Source: Paenibacillus antarcticus
GTDB lineage: Bacteria; Bacillota; Bacilli; Paenibacillales; Paenibacillaceae
Assembly: GCF_001637225.1 (NCBI RefSeq)
Contig: NZ_LVJI01000024.1
Coordinates: 124,001 to 188,000 of the forward strand
Length of the DNA: 64,000 nucleotides
Direction: 5' to 3'
Shown: positions 16,913 through 26,218 of the stretch, one piece after another
How positions within the stretch are numbered: position 1 is the first letter of the stretch
Layout: each line of letters starts with the position of its first letter
Made by a program: the position numbers and the translations under genes
The notes under the pieces: model-generated
The model's input: only the letters and a program-made list of their open reading frames with translations
Told to the model about the DNA's origin: nothing
Database searches by the model: none

Positions 16913-18619
16913 ATGAAAAGAGTTCTATATGTACCACTTGATGATCGACCAGTTAACTTAGATGATGTCATCCTACAGGGTAAATCAGCAGGGATCGAGG
17001 TCATAACACCAAATAATAATGATATTAAAAACCGCTTGGACACTAAAAAAACAATTTCGGGATCGACGTTACTAGGTACGATGTCTCCCCGATTTGGGAC
17101 AACATCAAACATTCGCCAATTCATTCTGAATAACGCATCCTCTGCGGATGGCTTCATTATCTCTACAGATATGCTTGCTTATGGTGGATTAATTGGAAGC
17201 AGACGTCTTCGTACAAGTGATGGAGGGATCTATCCTAACTTTGATACGGCTACCACAAATCTATTAGATGTAATTCGTGAAATTAAGCAGTGTTATCCCA
17301 GTAAGCCTGTCTATGTGATGGATACCATTATGCGATTGGCTACATCAGCGTATGTAGAGGGTCAAAATTATGATGCTTATACAGAGTCACGTAACTTCAG
17401 CCTGCAGCCTAGGCAAATATTTGAGGACTTCAACGATATTATAACTGGCTATAATACGAAACCTGATAACACGCCATATGGAGATACAGTCCATTTCGAT
17501 AAAGAACAATATTATAACGCACGACACCATAAATTTAATTCAAACTATTATATTCTAGATCAACTTGCCCGCTTAGGTTATATTGACTTTCTTGCGATAG
17601 GTGTCGATGACTCCTCTACCCAAGGGGTTCAGGCAAATGAAATTGGGTTTATTGAAAGGTACATCAATGAACAGCTTGGTGGAGGTACGGAAGGTCAGAA
17701 TCCTGAACGTGCTATTATTCTTCCTGATGCAGACGGGTTGGGTCATTCTCTTTTGGCACGCATGGCGAACCATTTGTATTGTGAAGGAGTCAAACCAAGA
17801 TATAGGGTGCAATATTATGGACCTCATGGTTCAACGATCATTAACACATACGAATACATGACCGTACATGACAATATTTCGCGTCACGTTGATATGATTG
17901 GGGGACAATTTGTCACCAGTGGTTCGTATGATTTAGAAATTGTTGCGATTACGGACGTGAATCAAGTATCAAGTGCGATAAGCCGTATTCAATCGAATCG
18001 TAACGAACACATCCCAACGATCGTCATTGACTTTGTGGCTAAAGGGGCATCTAATGCGACGGTAACAGAGGCATTACTTGACTGTCCATTTACTGGAGGT
18101 CTTCTAGGATATAGTGGGTGGAATACAGCAGGGAATAAAATTGGGATTGCTCTTGGAATGGGACAGGCACGTTACGCATATCTAGTTACGGAAACTCATC
18201 CCGCAGCCCTTCATAAGGCAGTGAACGCGCATGGGTCACTTCTGTTCAAACGTTTCTTGAAAGATTACTATTACAAAACGGTGGTTATTGCAGAAATTCG
18301 AACATATTCTAGAGCAAATACACTGTATTCGAACGTACTTTACCCCGATCAGAACATGGGGCTTTTCAATTCTACAATTGATTACAATCATATGATTATT
18401 CTCTTGCAAGATCGGATGCAGACGTATACGAATACCCTTGCAGGGAAAAATGCTTTCTTGATTGGCTCAACGGCGTCGACGGGTAATATCCGTCAAATTA
18501 ATAGTTCAACGATGTCATTCTCAAAATACAGTAGCGCAACACTTGCATATGCCAATCCTAATTACATTTGGGAGCGTGTATTCGAAATTACCTTAAGCCC
18601 TAGGGTGACAATGGAATAA
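16913..18619 (+). CDS. DUF4127 family protein
   Basis: The protein begins with the family hallmark PLDDRPVN (8-15) and is 568 residues long, the usual size. It has no signal peptide or membrane segment. Further conserved-looking stretches are DMLAYGGLIGSR, DTIMRLATSAY, DDSSTQGVQ and LLGYSGWNTAGN. The family is widespread in Firmicutes and its biochemical role is not established, although the Asp/Asn/His-rich motifs suggest a metal-dependent hydrolase or esterase-like fold. It is monocistronic. No clear terminator was found downstream. Confidence 0.85.
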   Translation: MKRVLYVPLDDRPVNLDDVILQGKSAGIEVITPNNNDIKNRLDTKKTISGSTLLGTMSPRFGTTSNIRQFILNNASSADGFIISTDMLAYGGLIGSRRLRTSDGGIYPNFDTATTNLLDVIREIKQCYPSKPVYVMDTIMRLATSAYVEGQNYDAYTESRNFSLQPRQIFEDFNDIITGYNTKPDNTPYGDTVHFDKEQYYNARHHKFNSNYYILDQLARLGYIDFLAIGVDDSSTQGVQANEIGFIERYINEQLGGGTEGQNPERAIILPDADGLGHSLLARMANHLYCEGVKPRYRVQYYGPHGSTIINTYEYMTVHDNISRHVDMIGGQFVTSGSYDLEIVAITDVNQVSSAISRIQSNRNEHIPTIVIDFVAKGASNATVTEALLDCPFTGGLLGYSGWNTAGNKIGIALGMGQARYAYLVTETHPAALHKAVNAHGSLLFKRFLKDYYYKTVVIAEIRTYSRANTLYSNVLYPDQNMGLFNSTIDYNHMIILLQDRMQTYTNTLAGKNAFLIGSTASTGNIRQINSSTMSFSKYSSATLAYANPNYIWERVFEITLSPRVTME

Positions 18620-18880
18620 TGTCTCTTCTTCTATTGATTTAGCTTTCTTGTACACAGAGTAGGCACTTTAGAAAATATGCATGGGCAAAATAGACTATAA
18701 ATGAGTGAAAATTGGTAAAATGATGCTGAAGTTGTACTGTATTTACAATAACAAGTGCCTTCAGATAGTCGTAAGAGTAACTTAAAATTAAACCTAATTA
18801 ACTAAATAAATTTATGGAATGATTGTCGATATAATAAGTATAGAAATATTTAATCACAATGGAACAAAAAAAGAAGGTGT

Positions 18881-19159
18881 GTGAATATACAGGAGCTAAA
18901 GCAAGTACTAGCGTTTGCGGATCTGATTACGGAAGTAGATCCCAATATGAATGATCATACTTTGAGATGGGGGCAATTCGTAGCTTTTAAAGGAGATGCA
19001 CACCGCATCATGGATGATGCACAAGCAAGTCAAATCGAAGTGGATCAAGCGCTATGGTTGCTTCTTTATGGAATTACAGAAATCGGACAGAAATATGTAT
19101 CGGGTGGAGCACCTGTCTTGTTTCTTGGAAATGAATCTTCTTCATCAAATTTTCACTGA
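18881..19159 (+). CDS. Hypothetical small protein
   Basis: A GTG start at 18881 is preceded by AAGAAGGTG and by TATAAT at about 18831. The 92-residue protein is acidic and helical, without signal peptide or known motif. It has two tryptophans (RWGQF, ALWLLL) and ends in a Ser-rich tail. It is followed by its own terminator and then by the cobalamin riboswitch, so it is not in that operon. I do not recognise a family. Confidence 0.55.
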   Translation: MNIQELKQVLAFADLITEVDPNMNDHTLRWGQFVAFKGDAHRIMDDAQASQIEVDQALWLLLYGITEIGQKYVSGGAPVLFLGNESSSSNFH

Positions 19160-19171
19160 ATAATAATACAT

Positions 19172-19197
19172 GAAGACGGCAGAGATGCCGTTTTTTT
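19172..19197 (+). terminator. Terminator after the small hypothetical gene
   Basis: The stem GACGGCA / TGCCGTT with a GAGA loop is followed by six or seven Ts. It is almost the same element as at 7723-7748. Confidence 0.88.
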
Positions 19198-19233
19198 GAT
19201 GTGAGCTAGAGTTTATAACAAGTAAATTTTAAC

Positions 19234-19262
19234 AAGACAAAATTCGACTTTTTCGGTATGAT
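19234..19262 (+). promoter_or_regulatory. Probable promoter of the cobalamin riboswitch operon
   Basis: TATGAT (19257-19262) is preceded at 17 bases by AAGACA, a weak -35. It lies about 28 bases before the conserved riboswitch core, as expected for a leader transcript. Confidence 0.45.
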
Positions 19263-19284
19263 AGAATATGAATTTAATAATTGG

Positions 19285-19455
19285 AAATAGGTGCCAATGT
19301 GATTTCGAAGGAAATCATGGATTGGTTAAAAGGGAAGTGGGTGTAAATCCCACGCGGTCCCGCCGCTGTGAAAGAGGAGTTCTTGCAAGATGCCACTGGG
19401 AAACCGGGAAGGTTGTAAGGATGATGATACTTGAGCCAGAAGACCTGCCTGTTTC
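19285..19455 (+). ncRNA. Cobalamin (adenosylcobalamin) riboswitch
   Basis: The leader holds the ordered elements of the B12 aptamer: AGGTGCC near the 5' side (19289-19295), AAAAGGGAAGTGGGTG, the AATCCCACGCGGTCCCGCC core (about 19346-19365), CTGTGA, GCCACTGGGAAACCGGGAAG, and the closing B12-box segment GAGCCAGAAGACCTGCCT (19433-19450). Together with the terminator at 19528-19557 it should stop transcription when cobalamin is plentiful. It controls the surface protein and ECF transporter genes that follow, and is the strongest evidence that they handle cobalamin. Confidence 0.97.
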
Positions 19456-19527
19456 GTCACACCATTAACTCTACGAAGGATAGAAGGGTGTTTATTAGTG
19501 CATGCTTCTTTCAGCTGTTTACTATAT

Positions 19528-19557
19528 AAACCTCTTAACTAAAGTTGAGAGGTTTTT
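19528..19557 (+). terminator. Riboswitch expression-platform terminator
   Basis: Arms AAACCTCTTAACT (19528-19540) and AGTTGAGAGGTTT (19543-19555) pair with one G-U and are followed by more Ts. It lies between the aptamer and the first start codon, so ligand-controlled termination is likely. Confidence 0.9.
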
Positions 19558-19624
19558 TCGTGCTGTCGGAAAGTGTATTTCTTGTATTTCAAATTAAGGG
19601 GAGAGAAAGGAAGGAATTATTCAA

Positions 19625-22600
19625 TTGAAGAGAAATAGGTTTTTAGCATGGTTGCTCGTAGTCAGTATGTTCTTTACGATGTTCGTACCAGGAATGTCAG
19701 TGTCTTATGCAGATGGAGGAGCTTCAACACCGCAAGCGGGGAATGAAGAAACATTATTAGTAACTCCACAGCAAAGCAGTGATGTTGATCAAGCCGAGGT
19801 GAATGATAGATCAGAAACCACAGATACGGGGATATCAGAGCCCACTGGTGAGTTAGATACTGCCAAAGAAATAGGTATAGAAGCAGGCGCAGAGACAGAT
19901 ACAGAAGCACCATCTATCACAGTAGTCGGTCTCGTTGATAAACAGGAAGTATCACAAAGTGAACTTACCTTTAACGTTACGGTAACAGACAACGTTTATA
20001 AAGATATCATTCCAGAAGTGAAGCTGAATGATGAAGTTGTTTTACCTGAAACAGTGGGAAAATACAAGGTTTCCTTGAAAGATGGGGGAAATCTGATTGA
20101 AGTCTTGGCGAAGAATGGAGCTGGAAAACCAGCTGAAAAATCGTTTAGCATTAAATACAGCAAGGTAGTTCCTCCGCTTTCAGCAAAAGAACAGTTGGAT
20201 AAGAACTTGGCTTATATTCTTAGGACTGTATCGGAGCCGAATTACGGAACGGGGAATGGTGAATGGTCCGTTCTATCATTAGCTAGAGCTGATTACAAAG
20301 TAGAAGCAGGATATTATGATTCCTATTATGAGAAGGTTAAGCTTAAAGTAAAAGAATTAATGCTAAAGAATAATGGGCAACTGGATACTAAACTTAGTAC
20401 CGAAGAATCAAGAGTAATTCTAGGATTAACTTCTATTGGTAAAGATGTTCATAATGTTGCCGGTTATGATATTACGAAGTCTTTGGCTAAATTTGACTAT
20501 GTGAAAGCGCAAGGTATTAACGGGAGTATCTTTGCCTTAATAGCACTAGATAGTCACAATTACGAAATCCCCTTGGTTGAAGGTGGAGATCCGGAAAAGC
20601 AAACAACAAGACAAAAGCTAATTGATTATATTTTAGCTCATGAATCAAAAAACGGAAGCTGGGGCTTCATAGATACGAACGCAATGGCACTACAGAGCCT
20701 TGCTCCATATTATTCAGATATTCCAGAAGTGAAAATTGCCGTGGATCGAACGATTGAATCATTTTCGAAGTCTCAATTGAATGATGGTAGTATCGCTAAA
20801 AATATTTTTAGTAGCGCGCAAGTTATTCTTGCCTTAACTTCATTGGGCATTAATCCAGATACAGATAGTCGATTTATAAAAAATGGGAAGTCAGCTTTAG
20901 ATGGATTATTAATGTTTGCTAATCCCGAAGGTGGTTTCAAATTATCAGTAACAGGGAAAGTAAATAATAATATGGCTACAGACCAAGGTACATATGCTTT
21001 AGTTTCCTATGATCGGTTAGTGAATAATAAAAACCGTTTATTCGATATGAAGGATGTACAGATCAAAGAGCCATCACAGCCAGAGCTACCTCATGCAATC
21101 GAATTACCATTGCCAGCTGGGAACCAACCTGTTGTTGACATATCTGATGACAAGAATGACTATATTATCCCGATCACACAGTCGGATAGTAATAAAGATA
21201 TACAAATCTCCATCCTTGGCGATAGACTTGCAAAAGTAAGTGTAAATTTACCTTTTAAAAGTAGCCTACCCAATATAGAGGTTACCAAGGGAACTATATC
21301 TCTTTCCATCCCTAAAGGCGCGAAAATCACTAATGGTGATTCATCTTCAATAGAATTATTAACATCTAAAAGTGTAGCAGACACTGCATTAATAGATACA
21401 TTAAGTTCCATCATTCCAGTGGGTCAGAAGCTCGATCATATCCTTCAAGCATTCACGGTAGGAGGATCTGGGAAGGTAGAGTTTAATCAATTTGTTACCT
21501 TAACATTAACGGCCATGAAAGGGAAAGATGCAGCTTATATCGAGAATGAATCTCCCCATGCAATACAAAAATATGCAAGTGATATTGAAGGTAAAGCTAG
21601 CGGTAAGAATGAGTATGCCTATGACAGTGGAAATGATCTGATCGTAAAGACCAACCATTTTACAGACTATGTTGCTTATACTTCTAGCACTGAAGTTATT
21701 CCTCCTGTAATAACAGGGAAATACGTAACTTTATCGGTAGATAAACTTATGATTAACAAAGGATACGTAGTCTCAAATATGAAGGTAGAGTTACGATCCG
21801 GTGACACGGCATGGACCATTTTACGCAGAGTGTTGGACAGTAAGGGGATTAGCTACTCTTGGAATAATAAATATGGAACTCCATACTTAGAATCCATTGC
21901 TGGTGATGGAGAATTCGACCACGGTAGTGGAAGCGGTTGGATGTATAATGTCAACGGCAGTTATCCGGGATACGGGGCTAGCCAATATGTTCTTAGTGAT
22001 GGTGATGAAATCCAGTGGCGATATACGGCAAGCTTGGGTGAGGACTTAGGAGAAAGAGTACCCACGGGAAGCTTAATCTCAATGGGTGAAGGAATGATCA
22101 TTAATTCCAATGATAAAACACCTGTTATCAATGTTCCAAGTAATATCCAAAAGGATTATAACCTGAGTATCCCGAAAGAATTACAAAACACCAACAATAT
22201 CACGATTAATATTCCTGATGTTAAAGCTAAGGTCTTTCTTAGCTTAGAGGATGTTAAAGACAATATTCCAATGATAACAGTTAATAAAGGGAATATCACA
22301 GTTGTTATTGATAAAGGTACAAGATTTAAGTCTGGAGATCGCAAAATTGAACTCATGACCTCTAATCAGGATACGAAATTACAAGAAATAATCCAGAGCA
22401 CACTGAGTAAGGGTGATAAAGTTACAGCTCTAAATTATGCTTTTATGATGGGAAATACGAATAGTTCCGTATTATTTGATAAGCCACTTAGCATCACCAT
22501 AAAGGGTGCCAAAGGGCAAATGATAGGATTTATCGAGAACAACAAATTTACACCTATTACGATGTATGGATCTGAGGATCAAGGACTTAAGGAAACGCAA

Positions 22601-24262
22601 GGCAGTGAGAAGAGAACCTATGGTTATGTTAAAGGTAATGATATCTTTATCAAAACAAACCATTTCACAACTTTCGTCTCATACACTGTTGGTCTAGATG
22701 CTACAGTTCCTACGAAACCAAGTACAGGTCCAAATCTAAATAATGTGTATTCAGACGTTAGTGCCATCTCGAATTGGGCTTACGATGCTATTCTTGAAGC
22801 GACGAACAATAGATATATCCAAGGAAGCAATGGTAAGTTTCATCCGAAGGCTAACATTACTAGAGCGGAATTCACCAAAATCCTAGTTAACGTGTTAGCT
22901 CTGGATACGAAGCTTGCTACTGGAGCTAACTTTAAGGATGTACGAGTTAATGATTGGTTCTATCCTTATGTTAACGCAGCTAACAAAGCGGGATTAGTCA
23001 CAGGATACAATGATGAATTCCATCCAAACGATAATATTACACGTGAGCAAATGGCAGTAACGATCGTTAGAGCTTTGAGCATTCAACCAATGAAGTCAGG
23101 TACGGCTATCAAAGATATCCATAAAGCATCTGCTTGGGCTAAGACAGATATCGAAACCGTTACTGCACTAGGCTTGATGACAGGTAGCGATAATCTATTT
23201 AACCCTAAAGATGCGGTTACGAGAGAAATGGCTGCTGTTGTATCTACTAGAATTCATAAATACAAGAATGACCATAAGACCACGGATACCAATACAGGTA
23301 AAGTAGATAGCGTAGACAGCACAACTAAGCTTGAGGTTCAGACACAAATTAAAGATACCGCAGCTTTTATGCAAAAGGCAGTTACGGATCCAATCATAGC
23401 TAGTGTTGGCGGGGATTGGACCGTATTTGGATTGGCACGTTCTGATGTGCCAGTACCCGATGCCTATTATGCTAAATACTATGCGAATGTAGAAAAGATT
23501 CTGAAAGAAAAATCAGGGAAACTGCACAATGTAAAGTATACGGAATACGATAGAGTGATTTTGGCGTTAACCGCAATGGGTAGAAATATCGATGATGTGG
23601 CGGGATATAACTTAAGAGAACCACTCGCTGATTTCGACACTTTAATTAAACAAGGCATTAATGGACCCATCTTTGCTCTTATAGCGCTAGACAGTATGCA
23701 TTATGAGATACCGATCGTTGCTGGAGTAAAGACACAGACAACAAGGGAGTTACTAATCAATTTTATCTTGAACAGAGAGATTAGTGGTGGCGGATGGGCA
23801 TTAGGGGAAAAGCCTGATGTCTCAGATGCCGATGTTACTTCCATGGCCATTCAAGGGCTTGTGCCATATTATGCAACAAATTCAAAAGTAAAAGCGGCTG
23901 TGGATCGTGGTGTTGCTTGGCTATCCAAGGCTCAGATGGCTGATGGAGGATATACGAGTGGGCGCTCGGTGAATTCTGAGAGTATTGCTCAGGTTGTTGT
24001 AGCCTTGTCTAGTCTTGGTATAGATGCGGATCGTGACACTAGATTTATTAAAAATGGAAAATCACCACTAGATGCCTTACTGAGCTTCGCTGCTCCAAGT
24101 GGAGGGTTCTATCATATTAAGTCAGGCGGTCAAGATAACGGTGGTGCCAAGCCGGGGGGAATTGATCTTATGGCGACAGATCAAGTAATGTATGCACTTG
24201 TAGCTTACGATCGTTATATCAATAAGCAGACTCGTCTATATGACATGTCAGATGTTAAATAG
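19625..24262 (+). CDS. SLH-anchored intrinsic-factor/transcobalamin-like surface protein
   Basis: A TTG start at 19625 follows AAAGGAAGGA. The 1545-residue protein has a Sec signal peptide (to about 30) and an acidic linker, then an Ig-like domain (about 93-175). Next is an alpha/alpha toroid (185-479) with INGSIFALIALDS and MATDQGTYALVSYDRL, and a beta module (487-690). A DUF4430/transcobalamin C-terminal-like domain (698-810) has SGWMYNVNG and VLSDGDEIQWRY. A second copy of the beta module (829-1022), three SLH motifs (1042-1216) and a second toroid (1236-1545) follow. Toroid plus DUF4430 is the layout of mammalian intrinsic factor, where cobalamin lies between the two domains. SLH motifs would fix it to the cell wall polymer. 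Regulation by the B12 riboswitch supports cobalamin capture at the surface. Ligand binding itself is inferred. Confidence 0.88.
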   Translation: MKRNRFLAWLLVVSMFFTMFVPGMSVSYADGGASTPQAGNEETLLVTPQQSSDVDQAEVNDRSETTDTGISEPTGELDTAKEIGIEAGAETDTEAPSITVVGLVDKQEVSQSELTFNVTVTDNVYKDIIPEVKLNDEVVLPETVGKYKVSLKDGGNLIEVLAKNGAGKPAEKSFSIKYSKVVPPLSAKEQLDKNLAYILRTVSEPNYGTGNGEWSVLSLARADYKVEAGYYDSYYEKVKLKVKELMLKNNGQLDTKLSTEESRVILGLTSIGKDVHNVAGYDITKSLAKFDYVKAQGINGSIFALIALDSHNYEIPLVEGGDPEKQTTRQKLIDYILAHESKNGSWGFIDTNAMALQSLAPYYSDIPEVKIAVDRTIESFSKSQLNDGSIAKNIFSSAQVILALTSLGINPDTDSRFIKNGKSALDGLLMFANPEGGFKLSVTGKVNNNMATDQGTYALVSYDRLVNNKNRLFDMKDVQIKEPSQPELPHAIELPLPAGNQPVVDISDDKNDYIIPITQSDSNKDIQISILGDRLAKVSVNLPFKSSLPNIEVTKGTISLSIPKGAKITNGDSSSIELLTSKSVADTALIDTLSSIIPVGQKLDHILQAFTVGGSGKVEFNQFVTLTLTAMKGKDAAYIENESPHAIQKYASDIEGKASGKNEYAYDSGNDLIVKTNHFTDYVAYTSSTEVIPPVITGKYVTLSVDKLMINKGYVVSNMKVELRSGDTAWTILRRVLDSKGISYSWNNKYGTPYLESIAGDGEFDHGSGSGWMYNVNGSYPGYGASQYVLSDGDEIQWRYTASLGEDLGERVPTGSLISMGEGMIINSNDKTPVINVPSNIQKDYNLSIPKELQNTNNITINIPDVKAKVFLSLEDVKDNIPMITVNKGNITVVIDKGTRFKSGDRKIELMTSNQDTKLQEIIQSTLSKGDKVTALNYAFMMGNTNSSVLFDKPLSITIKGAKGQMIGFIENNKFTPITMYGSEDQGLKETQGSEKRTYGYVKGNDIFIKTNHFTTFVSYTVGLDATVPTKPSTGPNLNNVYSDVSAISNWAYDAILEATNNRYIQGSNGKFHPKANITRAEFTKILVNVLALDTKLATGANFKDVRVNDWFYPYVNAANKAGLVTGYNDEFHPNDNITREQMAVTIVRALSIQPMKSGTAIKDIHKASAWAKTDIETVTALGLMTGSDNLFNPKDAVTREMAAVVSTRIHKYKNDHKTTDTNTGKVDSVDSTTKLEVQTQIKDTAAFMQKAVTDPIIASVGGDWTVFGLARSDVPVPDAYYAKYYANVEKILKEKSGKLHNVKYTEYDRVILALTAMGRNIDDVAGYNLREPLADFDTLIKQGINGPIFALIALDSMHYEIPIVAGVKTQTTRELLINFILNREISGGGWALGEKPDVSDADVTSMAIQGLVPYYATNSKVKAAVDRGVAWLSKAQMADGGYTSGRSVNSESIAQVVVALSSLGIDADRDTRFIKNGKSPLDALLSFAAPSGGFYHIKSGGQDNGGAKPGGIDLMATDQVMYALVAYDRYINKQTRLYDMSDVK

Positions 24263-24279
24263 CCAATAAATTAAGAAAT

Positions 24280-24312
24280 CGAAGCAAGGGTGGAGTATAT
24301 GCCCTTGCTTCG
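24280..24312 (+). repeat. Hairpin between first and second genes of the cobalamin operon
   Basis: Perfect 11-base arms CGAAGCAAGGG (24280-24290) and CCCTTGCTTCG (24302-24312) enclose 11 bases and are followed only by TTATTTAA. It could be a weak terminator or an mRNA stability element that sets more surface protein than transporter. Confidence 0.6.
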
Positions 24313-24335
24313 TTATTTAAGGTGGGAATGAGTAG

Positions 24336-25331
24336 ATGAACAAGAAAAGATGGTTCAGCGCACTATTGATCATAGGCGTACTAGCGATTGCATTCTTTTG
24401 GGGTGGAGATTATCAGAAGAGCTCAACTGAGATTGCGAATGGGACAACTAAGACTAAGGTTACAAGTGAAATAACGACCTCTTTAAATACATTGTCTCAG
24501 CAAGATGAAGAGACTAATGGACAAGAAGACACGACAACAAAAGAGTCTGATAGTCATGCTTCCAAGCCATTAACAGAAGAATTGCAAAAGTCAGAAGAAA
24601 TAGAAAGTGATATAGAATCAGGAAAAGTAGACGAAGCAGCTAAAGGAATAGAAAAGGGAACAGAAACAGAAAAAGTAGTAGAAACAGTCAAACCCAATAT
24701 TAAAATAGAAGAGTCAGACAAGGTTGTATCTAAGCAACCTGTGAAGGATACGGTATCCGAATTAAAGGTGCAGGAATCAAAGAAACCAGCAGCAAGATCG
24801 GAAGTTAAGGTTCCGAATACAGAAGCTAAGAAAGATATGTATCTTACCGACCCCGTTCCAAAGGGGAAACCTAAACCTGTTGAGTGGCAGGATGCAACGA
24901 TAAATAAGAAGGAAGAACTTACGGTTACATTGTCCGTATCAGCGAAAACAATATTAAGTAATATGGATATATTCAATAAGGATAAACTCGAAGTGTTGCC
25001 AGCCGACGGTATTATTTATAAAAAACAAAAGGTTACTTTCTATGAAGGAGAGTCTGTCTTTGACGTGTTACTCCGAGAGATGAAAAAGAATAAAATTCAT
25101 ATGGAATTCTCGATGACACCCATCTACAACAGTAATTATATTGAGGGAATAAACAATTTATATGAATTTGACTGTGGAGAGTTAAGCGGTTGGATGTATA
25201 AGGTCAACGGATGGTTTCCTAACTATGGTAGCAGTCGGTATGTTCTCAAAGACGGGGACGTCGTTGATTGGGTGTACACCTGTGATTTAGGCCGAGATGT
25301 TGGCGGGGATATGGGAGCGGGTAAACAATGA
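24336..25331 (+). CDS. Membrane-anchored DUF4430 (transcobalamin-like) protein
   Basis: The 331-residue protein has an N-terminal membrane segment (about 6-22) without lipobox, then a long Glu/Lys/Thr/Ser-rich stalk (to about 185). The C-terminal DUF4430 domain (about 189-325) has EGESVFDVLLREM, SGWMYKVNG and VLKDGDVVDWVY, clearly related to the domain of the preceding surface protein. The stalk would span the wall and hold the domain near the membrane. I infer a receptor or relay that passes cobalamin from the SLH protein to the ECF transporter. The stop overlaps the start of the T-component gene (ATGA), tying both translationally. Confidence 0.85.
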   Translation: MNKKRWFSALLIIGVLAIAFFWGGDYQKSSTEIANGTTKTKVTSEITTSLNTLSQQDEETNGQEDTTTKESDSHASKPLTEELQKSEEIESDIESGKVDEAAKGIEKGTETEKVVETVKPNIKIEESDKVVSKQPVKDTVSELKVQESKKPAARSEVKVPNTEAKKDMYLTDPVPKGKPKPVEWQDATINKKEELTVTLSVSAKTILSNMDIFNKDKLEVLPADGIIYKKQKVTFYEGESVFDVLLREMKKNKIHMEFSMTPIYNSNYIEGINNLYEFDCGELSGWMYKVNGWFPNYGSSRYVLKDGDVVDWVYTCDLGRDVGGDMGAGKQ

Positions 25332-26218
25332 AGGATTCATTTGCGACCTTTCATCCGATTGTGAATTTTATGTATTTTGTCGTAATTTTGTTGTTTAGTA
25401 TGATCTTTATGCATCCTATCTTTCAAGTCATAGCACTCATCAGCGCAATTACGTATTCCATAATGTTAAAAGGAAATAGCGCTATTAAATTTAATCTACT
25501 CTATATGATTCCATTGTTATTGATCATGGCCCTAATGAATCCTGCCTTTAATCATGAAGGGAGTACCATTCTCTTCTATTTAAACAATGGAAATCCCATT
25601 ACGCTTGAATCCATCCTATTTGGAATGGCAGCAGCATGTATGTTTGTAACGATAGTTATATGGTTCTCTTGTTATAACATCGTGATGACTTCGGATAAAT
25701 TTATCTATCTGTTCGGAAAAGTATTGCCCGCGCTTTCGTTAATTTTGTCGATGGTGTTGCGCTTTGTACCTAGATATGTAGCACAAATTAAGGTGATCTC
25801 TAATGCCCAGAAATGTGTAGGCAGGGATATTTCACAGGGAAACATACTCCAAAGAGCGCGAAATGGGATTACTATTCTCTCGATTATGACCACATGGGCA
25901 TTAGAAAATGCCATTGAAACCGCAGATTCGATGAAATCAAGAGGATATGGATTGCCTAACCGCACGAGCTTCTCCATATTTCGATTTGATAGCAGGGATA
26001 AGATAGTACTTATGATCATGCTGGGATTAACAATCATGGTTGTCATAGGTGGGGCAAGGGGTGAGAATACGATACGATTCTTTCCTTCTATTAAAATGGT
26101 GGCGATGACGCCGTTAAGTATGGTTGTGTATTTAGTCTACTTTGTTCTATGTATGATACCTGTGATCATCAATGTGGTGGAGGTAATGAAATGGAAATCT
26201 ATACAATCAAAGATGTAA
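25328..26218 (+). CDS. ECF transporter T component (EcfT)
   Basis: The 296-residue membrane protein has about six hydrophobic segments. The cytoplasmic coupling helices end in the family motif ADSMKSRGYG (199-208, the Ala/Arg-Gly signature that docks on the ATPases). MLRFVPRY is another EcfT-like segment. It overlaps the DUF4430 gene by four bases and the ATPase gene by 28 bases. It forms the scaffold between substrate-binding S subunit and ATPases. Confidence 0.9.
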   Translation: MKDSFATFHPIVNFMYFVVILLFSMIFMHPIFQVIALISAITYSIMLKGNSAIKFNLLYMIPLLLIMALMNPAFNHEGSTILFYLNNGNPITLESILFGMAAACMFVTIVIWFSCYNIVMTSDKFIYLFGKVLPALSLILSMVLRFVPRYVAQIKVISNAQKCVGRDISQGNILQRARNGITILSIMTTWALENAIETADSMKSRGYGLPNRTSFSIFRFDSRDKIVLMIMLGLTIMVVIGGARGENTIRFFPSIKMVAMTPLSMVVYLVYFVLCMIPVIINVVEVMKWKSIQSKM

